Positions 1 to 6,318 of a stretch of DNA of 18,552 nt are shown one piece after another. The position numbers were made by a program, and so were the translations under genes. The stretch covers positions 1-18,552 of the forward strand of contig SFLS01000025.1 in assembly GCA_004554485.1 (NCBI GenBank), given 5' to 3'. Under the pieces are notes generated by a model. That model did not search any database and was not told the DNA's origin. It saw nothing but the letters and a program-made list of their open reading frames with translations. Positions within the stretch are counted from its first letter, which is position 1, and each line of letters begins with the position of its first letter. The stretch comes from Oscillospiraceae bacterium (GTDB lineage Bacteria; Bacillota; Clostridia; Oscillospirales; Ruminococcaceae).

Positions 1-222
1 CAGGCGGCCCTCGCCCTTGGCGGCGCAGCATTCCAGAATGGTATCGATGGATTCCTTTTTGGCGTCCTCGATAAAGCCGCAGGTATTCACGATGACCGCA
101 TCGCATTCGGTCATATCACTGCAGATCTCATATCCCTCGCGGGCCAGCACAGCCAGCAGGCGCTCGGCGTCCACCTGGTTCTTGCTGCACCCCAGCGAGA
201 TCATTCCCACCTTAATCGTCAC
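1..222 (-). CDS. rimO: RimO, ribosomal protein S12 methylthiotransferase (N-terminal part, runs off window)
   Basis: The first 74 codons of a radical-SAM methylthiotransferase of the MiaB/RimO family are visible; the rest lies beyond base 1. The N-terminus reads ISLGCSKNQVDAE, which is typical of RimO rather than MiaB, and Cys12 and Cys48 (VNTCGF) match the first two iron-sulfur ligands of the N-terminal UPF0004 domain. RimO adds a methylthio group to an aspartate of ribosomal protein S12. The start is GTG at 220-222, chosen because AGGAGGA lies 8 nt upstream and because the preceding recX stop overlaps it by 11 bp, suggesting translational coupling in a recX-rimO operon. The radical-SAM CxxxCxxC motif and TRAM domain are outside the window. 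Confidence 0.9.
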   Translation of the reverse strand, partial: MTIKVGMISLGCSKNQVDAERLLAVLAREGYEICSDMTECDAVIVNTCGFIEDAKKESIDTILECCAAKGEGRL

Positions 223-1039
223 GGTACATTTCCTCCTGCAGTCCCTGTGGCTGCTCCTCCAGAATCCGCCTGATGCCTGCCCGGATCTCCTCCGGCGGGT
301 AGCCCCGGCGGTACAGCGCCGCCACGGTTTTTTCAATCCCTTTGCGGTCGGTCAGGTTTTTCAGGTACTTTTTGCGGATGAGTTCCAAAATCTGCTCTCC
401 TGCGTCGCCGGTCTCCTCCGGCTCCGGCTGCTGAATCGGCAGACGGCGCATCGCCGCCTGGATCGTCTCCTGCGAAAAGCCCCGGCGGTACAGCGCCGCC
501 ATCGCTTTTTCACGCTCCCGGCGGTCCCCCAGCTTTTCGGCATACTGCTTTTGCAGCAGGCGGCAGGCAGTTTCGGTTTCGCTCTCCGGGCTGATCCCCG
601 CCAGCACCTCTTCGATGACCTGCTGCGGGACTCCCTTTTTCTGCAGCTCCCTTGCAATCCGCCGCCGGGGGTAGCCCTTCAGGTTCACAGCGTCCGCAGC
701 GTAGCGCCGGCTGTAATCCAGGTCGTCCAGCAGGCCCAGCTCCTGCATACGGGTCAGCGCCGCCTCGACGGCCTGTTCCCCGTACCGCCGCAGCAGCTTT
801 TGCCGCAGGGTCCCGGTGGTCTGCTCCGCCGCGGAGAGGTAATCCAGCGCGCTCTCCCGCGCGCTGCGCTGCTCATCCTCCCGCCGCAGCGTTTCCAGCT
901 GCCCGGGCGTCAGCTCTGCCCCCGTTTGCAGGCCCGGCGTTGTAAGGAAGGTATCCCGATGCACCGAGAACGCAAATTCCCCGTCGATCATCAGGGCATA
1001 GCGGCCCTTTTTGGTGGTTTCGATCCCGGTGATCCGCAT
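212..1039 (-). CDS. recX: RecX, regulatory protein modulating RecA
   Basis: A 275-aa RecX family protein, close to the long Bacillus-type form and longer than the roughly 166-aa E. coli protein. RecX binds RecA filaments and limits or remodels them. The sequence is built of charged three-helix repeats: the central part (LRQKLLRRYG, LDDLDYSRRYA, KGYPRRRIARELQKKGV) is the classical RecX core. Two C-terminal repeats are nearly parallel (AMAALYRRGFSQETIQAAMRR and TVAALYRRGYPPEEIRAGIRR). The ATG start at 1037-1039 is preceded by AAGGAAGG. recX lies downstream of recA on the same strand but behind recA's own terminator, with its own promoter, and it overlaps rimO at the 3' end. Confidence 0.93.
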   Translation of the reverse strand: MRITGIETTKKGRYALMIDGEFAFSVHRDTFLTTPGLQTGAELTPGQLETLRREDEQRSARESALDYLSAAEQTTGTLRQKLLRRYGEQAVEAALTRMQELGLLDDLDYSRRYAADAVNLKGYPRRRIARELQKKGVPQQVIEEVLAGISPESETETACRLLQKQYAEKLGDRREREKAMAALYRRGFSQETIQAAMRRLPIQQPEPEETGDAGEQILELIRKKYLKNLTDRKGIEKTVAALYRRGYPPEEIRAGIRRILEEQPQGLQEEMYRDD

Positions 1040-1068
1040 CCGGCTACCTTCCTTTCATTTAATAATTT

Positions 1069-1097
1069 AGTATAGCATAAAGCGAGCCGGTAGTAAA
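1069..1097 (-). promoter_or_regulatory. Sigma-A-type promoter for recX-rimO
   Basis: On the minus strand, TTTACT (1092-1097) is followed after 17 nt by TATACT (1069-1074), about 30 nt upstream of the recX start. It is the only AT-rich stretch in this intergenic region. No LexA-like palindrome was seen here, unlike at recA. Confidence 0.65.
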
Positions 1098-1159
1098 TGT
1101 GCATTTCGCAGAAAATCACAGATTCCCCGGCAGGCCGCCGGTTTCTGCTCCTCGGGAAA

Positions 1160-1243
1160 GCCCCCGCAGGGGCGCCCGCCGAAAGGCGGGCCGGCGGGCT
1201 GCGCCCGCCGCCGCGGCCCCCGGCCGCGGGCCCCTGCGGGGGC
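1160..1243. repeat. Cloverleaf (four-way junction) repeat, copy 1
   Basis: Outer stem: GCCCCCGCAGGGGC (1160-1173) pairs perfectly over 14 bp with 1230-1243. Inside are exactly three hairpins, each abutting the next with no unpaired base: 1174-1191 (7 bp, loop GAAA), 1192-1210 (8 bp, loop TGC) and 1211-1229 (8 bp, loop CCC). The whole element is therefore a perfect zero-linker four-way junction if folded as RNA or extruded DNA. It lies between the recA terminator and the recX promoter. I see no coding signal in it. Confidence 0.85.
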
Positions 1244-1270
1244 CCTACCCTCTGCTCCTTCCCTGCCCGG

Positions 1271-1308
1271 ACAAAAGGCCTCCCGGCAGCGAAGACCTGC
1301 CGGGAGGC
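1271..1308 (-). terminator. recA intrinsic terminator
   Basis: GCCTCCCGGCAG (1278-1289) pairs perfectly with 1297-1308 over 12 bp with a 7-nt loop. On the minus strand it is followed by CTTTTGT. It sits 30 bp after the recA stop codon. The plus-strand side also has a T-rich flank (1311-1321). Confidence 0.85.
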
Positions 1309-1338
1309 TGTATTTCTTTTTGCGGAGCCGGCGCGGCT

Positions 1339-2445
1339 TTACGCCTCGTCCTCGTCCACTTCCGCCGTCAGGTTCACCTGGCCCAGCTTTCTGGGTGCGG
1401 CAGGCGCACCGCCGCGGTTCATCAGCTTGTCGGCGTTGGCCATCACCTTGGCGGCAATCTCCTCCGCCAGCTCGGGGTTCTGTCGCAGGTATTCCTTGGC
1501 ATTGTCGCGCCCCTGCCCCAGCCGGATCTCCCCGTAGTTGAACCAGGCGCCGGACTTCTGCACAATATCCAGCTTGGCGCCCAGGTCAAGGATCTCGCCG
1601 ACGCGGGAAACACCCTGGCCGTACATGATATCGAACTCGGCCTCTTTAAAGGGCGGCGCCACCTTGTTTTTAACCACCTTTACCCGCACCCGGTTGCCGA
1701 TCACCTCGCCGCCGGATTTAAGCTGCTCGGTACGGCGCACGTCCAGCCGGACCGAGGAGTAGAACTTCAGCGCGCGGCCGCCGGGCGTTGTTTCGGGGTT
1801 GCCGTACATCACGCCGATCTTTTCGCGCAGCTGGTTGATGAAGATAACGATGGCGTTGCTTTTGCCGATGGCGCCGGTGAGCTTGCGCAGCGCCTGACTC
1901 ATCAGGCGGGCCTGCAGGCCCACGTGGGTATCGCCCATTTCTCCCTCGATCTCCGCCTTGGTGACCATGGCCGCCACCGAGTCCACCACCACGACATCCA
2001 CTGCGCCGGAGCGCACCAGTGCCTCGCAGATCTCCAAGGCCTGCTCGCCGGTATCGGGCTGGGAGACCAGCAACTGGTCGATATCCACGCCCAGGTTTTT
2101 GGCATAGACGGGGTCCAGCGCGTGCTCCACATCGATGAAAACCGCCGAACCGCCGCGTTTTTGCGCTTCGGCGACCACGTGCAGCGCTACGGTGGTCTTA
2201 CCGCTGGATTCCGGCCCGTAGATCTCGACGATGCGGCCGCGCGGCAGCCCGCCGATGCCCAGCGCCATATCCAGCGAAAGCGACCCGGTGGGGATCGCCT
2301 CCACGTTCATGGTGGCGTTCTGTCCCAGGCGCATCACGGCGCCTTTGCCAAACTGTTTTTCGATCTGGCTGATGGCGGTTTCCAGCGCCTTTTGCTTGTC
2401 GCTGGGGGCGGGGGCGGTCTCTTTTGCTTTCTTTTCGATGGCCAT
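1339..2445 (-). CDS. recA: RecA recombinase
   Basis: A 368-aa RecA. It forms filaments on single-stranded DNA, drives strand exchange in homologous recombination, and triggers LexA self-cleavage in the SOS response. Visible are the Walker A motif GPESSGKT (residues 77-84), the Walker B strand VDVVVVDSVAAM, the DNA-binding L2 region (NPETTPGGRALKFYSS) and an acidic C-terminus ending DEDEA. The start is the ATG at 2443-2445 (MAIEKKAKE) because GGGAGGAA lies just upstream; an in-frame ATG 25 codons earlier would place the promoter inside the gene. It is followed by its own terminator and then by recX. A LexA-like box and a good sigma-A promoter lie upstream. Confidence 0.98.
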   Translation of the reverse strand: MAIEKKAKETAPAPSDKQKALETAISQIEKQFGKGAVMRLGQNATMNVEAIPTGSLSLDMALGIGGLPRGRIVEIYGPESSGKTTVALHVVAEAQKRGGSAVFIDVEHALDPVYAKNLGVDIDQLLVSQPDTGEQALEICEALVRSGAVDVVVVDSVAAMVTKAEIEGEMGDTHVGLQARLMSQALRKLTGAIGKSNAIVIFINQLREKIGVMYGNPETTPGGRALKFYSSVRLDVRRTEQLKSGGEVIGNRVRVKVVKNKVAPPFKEAEFDIMYGQGVSRVGEILDLGAKLDIVQKSGAWFNYGEIRLGQGRDNAKEYLRQNPELAEEIAAKVMANADKLMNRGGAPAAPRKLGQVNLTAEVDEDEA

Positions 2446-2482
2446 GCTGGTTCCTCCCGTTTTTGCAGCTTTGTCTGGTTTT

Positions 2483-2511
2483 ATTATACCGGATTTTGGC
2501 GGCGAATGCAA
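2483..2511 (-). promoter_or_regulatory. recA sigma-A promoter
   Basis: TTGCAT (2506-2511) is separated by 17 nt from a perfect TATAAT (2483-2488), 37 bp upstream of the recA start codon. Spacing and -10 match the sigma-A consensus. Confidence 0.85.
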
Positions 2512-2519
2512 GCCCTGCA

Positions 2520-2533
2520 CGAAAATTTGTTCG
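2520..2533 (-). promoter_or_regulatory. LexA (SOS) operator-like box upstream of recA
   Basis: The minus strand reads CGAACAAATTTTCG, one mismatch from the core CGAAC-N4-GTTCG used by LexA of Gram-positive bacteria. It sits in a longer perfect palindrome, CACGAA-N6-TTCGTG (2518-2535). It lies 8 bp upstream of the recA -35 box. LexA control of recA is expected; this particular box is inferred from sequence only. Confidence 0.7.
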
Positions 2534-2572
2534 TGGTTTGGCGGCGATTTTTCGGCCCGGCAGAAGGTGGGA

Positions 2573-2670
2573 GCCGGCGGCCCCGCCGCCCCCGGCTTCG
2601 CCGGGGTCCCGCGCGCCCAGGGGCGCGCGGGCGTCGCGCGCGTATGCGCGCGACGGGCGGGGCCGCCGGC
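2573..2670. repeat. Cloverleaf (four-way junction) repeat, copy 2
   Basis: Outer stem: GCCGGCGGCCCCGCC (2573-2587) pairs perfectly with 2656-2670 (15 bp). Three hairpins follow: 2590-2606 (7 bp, loop TTC), 2608-2631 (10 bp, loop CAGG) and 2632-2655 (10 bp, loop GTAT). Only two or three bases at the first arm are imperfectly paired. The outer stem differs from the CCCGCAGGG core of the other copies, but the layout is the same. It lies about 40 bp upstream of the recA LexA-like box, within the 549-bp recG-recA gap. Confidence 0.8.
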
Positions 2671-2672
2671 GA

Positions 2673-2827
2673 TGGGGGCGTGACATTGTTGCGCCTTTCG
2701 GGCCAGCCGGAGCTTTCTTCCGCCGTTGCCATGCCGGGGAACGGGCTGGCGTGCGGCGGCCTGCTGAAAAGGTAAAAACAGATCCCTTGCCTGTGGGAGT
2801 AGTCGGGGGATCTTTGAATGGAAGTAA
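2673..2827. other. Unassigned part of the recG-recA intergenic gap
   Basis: This stretch lies between cloverleaf copy 2 and the internal-loop repeat. No reading frame here has a ribosome site, and the ORF crossing it on the minus strand runs through the cloverleaf, so I do not call a gene. There is some inverted symmetry: GCCAGCC (2702-2708) faces GGCTGGC, and AGATCCC faces GGGATCT around 2781-2814. I could not match it to a known small RNA or riboswitch. Confidence 0.4.
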
Positions 2828-2901
2828 GGCGGGCACGGCGGAGCAGAGGAGGGCCGCCCCGCTATGCGGGGCGGCCCGAGGGGAGCGCAGCCGTGCCCGC
2901 C
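2828..2901. repeat. Internal-loop hairpin repeat, copy 1
   Basis: Outer stem GGCGGGCACGGC (2828-2839) pairs perfectly with 2890-2901. An asymmetric purine-rich internal loop follows: GGAGCAGAGGA (2840-2850) on one side and GAGGGGAGCGCA (2878-2889) on the other. The inner hairpin is a perfect 12-bp stem, 2851-2862 with 2866-2877, loop TAT. The loop sequence is largely shared with the second copy at 9919-9992, while both stems differ and keep pairing. It lies about 35 bp beyond the recG terminator. The function is unknown. Confidence 0.8.
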
Positions 2902-2935
2902 GAGCCCTGAGGGACGCGCCCTTTTCGCCGGACGG

Positions 2936-2968
2936 TAAAAAGCAGGCCCCCGTCCATGGGAAGGGGGC
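2936..2968 (-). terminator. recG intrinsic terminator
   Basis: GCCCCC (2946-2951) pairs with GGGGGC (2963-2968), continuing after one mismatch as TCC/GGA with loop ATG. On the minus strand the hairpin is followed by a T5 run (TGCTTTTTACC). It begins 27 bp after the recG stop. Confidence 0.75.
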
Positions 2969-2994
2969 GGGGGGGCAAATGATCGTATGCTGAG

Positions 2995-5034
2995 TTACAG
3001 GCTCATCTTTTGCAGCAGGCGGTCTACGCGGCGGCGCAACGCCGGCAGGCTTCCCAGCGCGGCATCCCGGGCCAGCAGCCCGGCTGCCGCCTCCTGCGTT
3101 TTTTGCAGCAGACGGGCATCCGCCGCCAGATCCGCCACCTTCAGCTCCGGCAGGCCGTGCTGCCGCTCCCCGAAGAAATCCCCCGGGCCGCGCTGCTTCA
3201 GGTCCTCCTCCGCGATGCGAAAGCCATCGGTGGTGGAGCAGAGCACCCGCAGACGCTGCCGGGTTTCCGGGTTATCGGTATCGGAAAGCAGGATACAGTG
3301 CGACTGCGCCCTGCCGCGGCCCACACGGCCCCGCAGCTGGTGCAGCTGTGAAAGCCCGAATCGCTCCGCGTTCTCTATCATCATAATGACGGCATTGGGG
3401 ACATCCACTCCCACTTCGATAACGGTGGTCGCCACCAGCAGCTGGATCTCCCCCGTCGCAAAGGCCGCCATGACCTTTTCCTTCTGCGCCGGGCGCATTT
3501 TGCCGTGCAGCAGCCCCACCCGGTAGGCCCCGAAGGCCCCCTGTGCCAGCTCCTCGGCATAGTCCGTCGCCGCTTTGAGATTGACCGCTTCGGCCTGCTC
3601 GTCCTCGCTTTGCACCGCGGGACAGACCAGGTAAGCCTGATAGCCCTCATCCAGGTGCCGGCGGATATACCCGAAGGCCCGCTCCCGGATCGTGCTGTCG
3701 ATGAGGTAGGTCTTGACCGGCCGGCGCCCCGCCGGCAGCTCATCGATGACCGACAGCTCCATGTCGCCGTAGACGATCATGGCCAGCGTGCGGGGGATCG
3801 GTGTGGCTGACATGACCAGCACATGGGGATCCACGCCCTTTTGCCGCAGGGCCGCCCGCTGCTGCACCCCGAAGCGGTGCTGCTCGTCGGTAACAACCAG
3901 CCCCAGCCGGGCAAAGGCGGTATCGCCGGTCAGCAGGGCGTGCGTCCCGATGCACAGGTCGATCTCCCCTGCCGCCAGCGCCGATTTGAGCGCCTCCTTC
4001 TTTTTGGCCGAAAGCGAGCCGGTCAGCAGCGCCGTGCGCATCCCCAGCCGTTCCAGCAGCGGCGAGAGGTTGTGGTAATGCTGCTGCGCCAGGATCTCGG
4101 TGGGCGCCATCAGGGCGCTCTGCTGTCCGTTTTGCCAGGCAAAGTAGCAGCAGGCCGCCGCCACGGCAGTCTTTCCGCTGCCCACATCCCCCTGCACGAG
4201 CCGGTTCATGGGGGTCCCGCTGCACATATCCCGTACCGCTTCCTCGATGGCCCGCTGCTGCGCGCCGGTCAGGCGGTAGGGCAGCGCCCTGTAATACTCG
4301 GTCAGCGGAAACGGCTTCATCGGTTCGGTTTTTTGCCGCAGCCGGCCCTGCCGCAGCTGCGCGAAGCAGAGCGTCAGGCACAGCAGCTCATCGAAGACCA
4401 TCCGGTTGCGCCCGGTCTCGATCTTTTCCCAGTCCTGCGGGAAATGCACCGCGTGCAGCGCTTCGGCGTAGCTCATCAGCCCGTACCGCTCCGGCAGTCC
4501 GCTGGCCGCCAGGGGATCGGGCAGCTCATCCACCCGGTGCAGGGCTTCTTTCATCTGCCGGCTCACCATCTTGTTGCTCAGCCCCTGCGTCAGCGGGTAG
4601 ACCGGCAGCAGCGTGCCCGCTTCCTCCGGCCGGAATACCAGGGGGGATTCCATCTTTCGGGTATAAAAGCCACCGCCCAATTCTCCGTAAAAGAGGTATT
4701 CCTCCCCTTCCCGGAGGGATTCCACGGTGTATTTTGCGTTAAAAAAGGTGATCTGCAGCGTTACCGGCCCGTCCACCGCCGTCAGCTTATAGACCGACAG
4801 GCCCCGGCGGATACGCTGTTCCCGCCCCTTCTGCGCCAGCAGGGCGCGCACCGCGCACTTTTGTCCCGGCTGCGCCTGGGCCAGCGACAGGGGATGCGAC
4901 AGGTCGATGTACCGCCGCGGCAGATGGTACAGCAGGTCCTCCACCGTTTCCACCCCCAGCTTGCGGTACAGCCTGGCACGCTCCTCGCCCACGCCCTTCA
5001 GGTACCGGATATCGCTTTGCAGCTCCAACGCCAC
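2995..5034 (-). CDS. recG: RecG, ATP-dependent branch-migrating DNA helicase
   Basis: A 679-aa RecG, full length for the family. RecG is a double-strand translocase that regresses stalled forks and migrates Holliday junctions. The N-terminal wedge/OB region (LKGVGEERARLYRKLGVETVEDLLYHLPRRY near residues 13-42, and the ITFFNAKY OB strand) is present. The motor has Walker A GDVGSGKT (282-289), the DEQH box (383-386), motif III SATPIPRT and motif VI QLRGRVGRG. The start is GTG at 5032-5034, with AAAGGAGGGA 6 nt upstream. It is transcribed alone, with its own promoter and terminator. The promoter contains a LexA-like palindrome, unusual for recG. Confidence 0.98.
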   Translation of the reverse strand: MALELQSDIRYLKGVGEERARLYRKLGVETVEDLLYHLPRRYIDLSHPLSLAQAQPGQKCAVRALLAQKGREQRIRRGLSVYKLTAVDGPVTLQITFFNAKYTVESLREGEEYLFYGELGGGFYTRKMESPLVFRPEEAGTLLPVYPLTQGLSNKMVSRQMKEALHRVDELPDPLAASGLPERYGLMSYAEALHAVHFPQDWEKIETGRNRMVFDELLCLTLCFAQLRQGRLRQKTEPMKPFPLTEYYRALPYRLTGAQQRAIEEAVRDMCSGTPMNRLVQGDVGSGKTAVAAACCYFAWQNGQQSALMAPTEILAQQHYHNLSPLLERLGMRTALLTGSLSAKKKEALKSALAAGEIDLCIGTHALLTGDTAFARLGLVVTDEQHRFGVQQRAALRQKGVDPHVLVMSATPIPRTLAMIVYGDMELSVIDELPAGRRPVKTYLIDSTIRERAFGYIRRHLDEGYQAYLVCPAVQSEDEQAEAVNLKAATDYAEELAQGAFGAYRVGLLHGKMRPAQKEKVMAAFATGEIQLLVATTVIEVGVDVPNAVIMMIENAERFGLSQLHQLRGRVGRGRAQSHCILLSDTDNPETRQRLRVLCSTTDGFRIAEEDLKQRGPGDFFGERQHGLPELKVADLAADARLLQKTQEAAAGLLARDAALGSLPALRRRVDRLLQKMSL

Positions 5035-5066
5035 GGCGGCTCCCTCCTTTCGCTTTTTCTGCCTTT

Positions 5067-5095
5067 ATTATAGCGAACAAAATTTCGCATTGCAA
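5067..5095 (-). promoter_or_regulatory. recG sigma-A promoter
   Basis: TTGCAA (5090-5095), a 17-nt spacer, then perfect TATAAT (5067-5072), 33 bp upstream of the recG GTG. The -35 box lies only 4 bp from the U-tract of the preceding terminator. The spacer is filled by a LexA-like palindrome. Confidence 0.85.
5074..5087 (-). promoter_or_regulatory. LexA (SOS) operator-like box inside the recG promoter
   Basis: CGAACAAAATTTCG on the plus strand differs by one base from CGAAC-N4-GTTCG and is almost the same as the recA box. It is part of the perfect palindrome GCGAA-N6-TTCGC (5073-5088). It occupies the -35/-10 spacer exactly, where a bound repressor would block RNA polymerase. LexA control of recG is an inference. 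Confidence 0.6.
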
Positions 5096-5098
5096 TGC

Positions 5099-5127
5099 AA
5101 AAAATGCCGTCCCCGGCAGAGGACGGC
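5099..5127 (-). terminator. Intrinsic terminator of the 64-aa membrane protein gene
   Basis: GCCGTCC (5106-5112) pairs with GGACGGC (5121-5127) with an 8-nt loop. The minus strand continues ATTTTTT. The transcript would cross the cloverleaf at 5142-5217 before reaching this hairpin. Confidence 0.8.
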
Positions 5128-5141
5128 AAAAGGCACGGGAC

Positions 5142-5217
5142 GCCCCGCAGGGGCGGCGCGAAGCGCCGGGCGCGCCCGAAGGGCGCGCACTCCGCCTCCG
5201 GCGGAGCCCTGCGGGGC
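5142..5217. repeat. Cloverleaf (four-way junction) repeat, copy 3
   Basis: Outer stem GCCCCGCAGGG (5142-5152) pairs perfectly with 5207-5217 (11 bp). Three hairpins: 5154-5168 (6 bp, loop GAA), 5170-5188 (8 bp, loop GAA) and 5190-5206 (7 bp, loop TCC). Single unpaired bases sit at 5153, 5169 and 5189. It lies between the stop of the 64-aa gene and its terminator, so it would be part of that mRNA's 3' UTR. Confidence 0.85.
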
Positions 5218-5244
5218 GGGCCGGTACCCTGCGCAAAGCCCGGT

Positions 5245-5439
5245 TCAGCCCGCCACGCCGTAGCGGCCGGTCCACACCAGGATATTCACCGTCAGCACAA
5301 AAAGCAGCGCGGCCGTGCCCAAAAAGATCAGCGCGATGCCCACTTTTTTGAGCGTCTCGCCCTCGTCGCCGCGTTTGGCCGCCGCCCGGGTCACGATCCC
5401 CCCGACCAGCAGCACCGCCAGTCCGATCCAAAACAGCAT
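5245..5439 (-). CDS. Small two-helix membrane protein, function unknown
   Basis: A 64-aa protein with two hydrophobic segments, roughly residues 1-17 (MLFWIGLAVLLVGGIVT) and 35-57, joined by a charged loop (AAAKRGDEGETLKKVG). I do not recognise a family. It is supported as a real gene by a GGAGGAAAAA ribosome site just before the ATG, a consensus promoter at 5477-5505 and a terminator at 5099-5127, making a single-gene unit. Its small size and loop charge fit an inner-membrane protein, but no function can be inferred. Confidence 0.75.
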   Translation of the reverse strand: MLFWIGLAVLLVGGIVTRAAAKRGDEGETLKKVGIALIFLGTAALLFVLTVNILVWTGRYGVAG

Positions 5440-5476
5440 TGCGTTTTTCCTCCCTGATGGTTAGTTTACAAGCACC

Positions 5477-5505
5477 ATTATAGCGGCTGCCCCCGCAAAT
5501 TGCAA
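5477..5505 (-). promoter_or_regulatory. Sigma-A promoter of the 64-aa membrane protein gene
   Basis: TTGCAA (5500-5505), 17-nt spacer, perfect TATAAT (5477-5482), about 38 bp upstream of the ATG. It has the same -35 hexamer as recG and pduL. Confidence 0.85.
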
Positions 5506-5599
5506 TCGGGTTCCCGGCGGCCGGCAAAATGTCACTTTTGGTTGCGCTGCGCGCGGAAAGACCATGGTCGTCCGCCGACTTTTTTGCTGACAAAAACTA

Positions 5600-5628
5600 T
5601 TGACAAGCCCCTGTCGGGCCGATATAAT
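5600..5628 (+). promoter_or_regulatory. Consensus sigma-A promoter of tRNA-Lys
   Basis: Perfect TTGACA (5600-5605), 17-nt spacer, perfect TATAAT (5623-5628). It lies 24 bp upstream of the mature tRNA 5' end. It is the only full-consensus promoter seen in the window, as expected for a stable RNA. Confidence 0.92.
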
Positions 5629-5652
5629 GTATCTGTTGCCATGCAGCATTAT

Positions 5653-5728
5653 GAACCATTAGCTCAGCCGGCAGAGCATTTGACTTTTAATCAAAGGGCC
5701 CGGGGTTCGAATCCCCGATGGTTCACCA
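5653..5728 (+). tRNA. tRNA-Lys (anticodon TTT)
   Basis: A 76-nt tRNA. The acceptor stem GAACCAT pairs with ATGGTTC, followed by discriminator A and an encoded CCA. The D arm (AGCTCAGCCGGCAGAGC) and the T arm (GGGGTTCGAATCCCC) are canonical. The anticodon stem TTGA/TCAA encloses loop CTTTTAA, giving anticodon TTT at 5686-5688, which reads lysine AAA/AAG. It is transcribed alone from a consensus promoter. Confidence 0.98.
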
Positions 5729-5733
5729 CATCG

Positions 5734-5767
5734 TCGCGGACTGCAGATTGTCTGCGGCGATCTTTTT
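5734..5767 (+). terminator. tRNA-Lys terminator
   Basis: A stem-loop with core GCAGA (5743-5747) and TCTGC (5751-5755), flanked by TCGC/GCGA and followed by a T5 run at 5763-5767. It begins 6 bp after the tRNA CCA end. Pairing is imperfect, but a second hairpin follows immediately. Confidence 0.6.
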
Positions 5768-5770
5768 ATT

Positions 5771-5804
5771 AAAAAAGAGACTGCCCTCGGGCCGTCTCTT
5801 TTTT
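5771..5804. terminator. Bidirectional terminator between tRNA-Lys and the EF-hand-like gene
   Basis: AAAAAAGAGAC at 5771-5781 faces GTCTCTTTTTT at 5794-5804, with GCC/GGC inside. The A-run and T-run flanks give a U-tract on both strands. It can end tRNA-Lys on plus and the gene ending at 5813 on minus. Confidence 0.85.
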
Positions 5805-5812
5805 GTTGGCTT

Positions 5813-6232
5813 TTATTCCTGCGGGGCCTCGCAGTCGGAGGCCTGCGCCGTTTCGGCGGGTTCCTGCGGCTCTGTGGCACCTTCCGGCTCCGCGGGGATC
5901 TTTTCCCCTCTCAGGCTGTTGATGGCGTCCTCCGCCACACCCTTGACCTTTTCGATGATCTCGGGCGCCTTTTCCTGCGCCGCGGCGGCGGCAGCCATCA
6001 CCTTTTCCTTGACCTCGGGGGCTTTTTCCTTTACCAGAGAAGCGGTTTCGGTATAGACCTCCCGGGCAGCCTCCTTCACCGTGTAGACCGTGTCGTTGGC
6101 GTCCACCACGCCGTCGCCGTTGGCGTCCCCGCCGGCGTTTTTCTTTTCGTTATACTTTTCCGCTACCTTTACCGCAGCGTAGGCGGCGCCGGCCGCCACA
6201 CCCAGTCCCAGCAGATTTTTAAGAAAACCCAT
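5813..6232 (-). CDS. Membrane-anchored helical protein with one EF-hand/dockerin-like loop, function unknown
   Basis: A 139-aa protein. Residues 3-24 (FLKNLLGLGVAAGAAYAAVKVA) form one hydrophobic helix. A single 12-residue calcium-type loop follows at 36-47 (DANGDGVVDAND), with D36, N38, D40, D44 and D47 in the binding positions, as in dockerin type I repeats. A long Lys/Glu/Ala-rich amphipathic region (55-110) resembles LEA-like or coiled-coil stalks, and the tail is acidic and Pro/Glu-rich. A true dockerin has two such loops and would be secreted; here the single loop sits just after the membrane segment, so this is not called a cellulosomal dockerin. The ATG is preceded by AGGAGG at 8 nt. 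The promoter may overlap the end of the PAP2 gene. Confidence 0.8.
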   Translation of the reverse strand: MGFLKNLLGLGVAAGAAYAAVKVAEKYNEKKNAGGDANGDGVVDANDTVYTVKEAAREVYTETASLVKEKAPEVKEKVMAAAAAAQEKAPEIIEKVKGVAEDAINSLRGEKIPAEPEGATEPQEPAETAQASDCEAPQE

Positions 6233-6288
6233 CGTTCATTCCTCCTGAAAAAATGATATGCAAAGCGGCAGCGCCGCCGTTTGCGCTT

Positions 6289-6318
6289 ATTATAATTACA
6301 GCCCCGCCCTGGTAAAGA
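6289..6318 (-). promoter_or_regulatory. Possible promoter for the EF-hand-like gene
   Basis: TATAAT (6289-6294) overlaps the stop region of the PAP2 gene. TTTACC lies 16 nt upstream as a weak -35. The -10 is perfect but the -35 is poor, so this is tentative. Confidence 0.45.

Noticed and set aside
1160..1243. Cloverleaf elements as tRNA or tRNA-like genes
   Set aside because: They have outer stem plus three arms, but no tRNA-conserved bases (no TTCGA T-loop, no D-arm motif, no 7-nt anticodon loop, no CCA), and arm lengths vary too much.
2484..2732. An 82-codon minus-strand frame upstream of recA
   Set aside because: It runs through cloverleaf copy 2 and the recA promoter, is rich in Arg/Pro/Gly from GC bias, and has no ribosome site.
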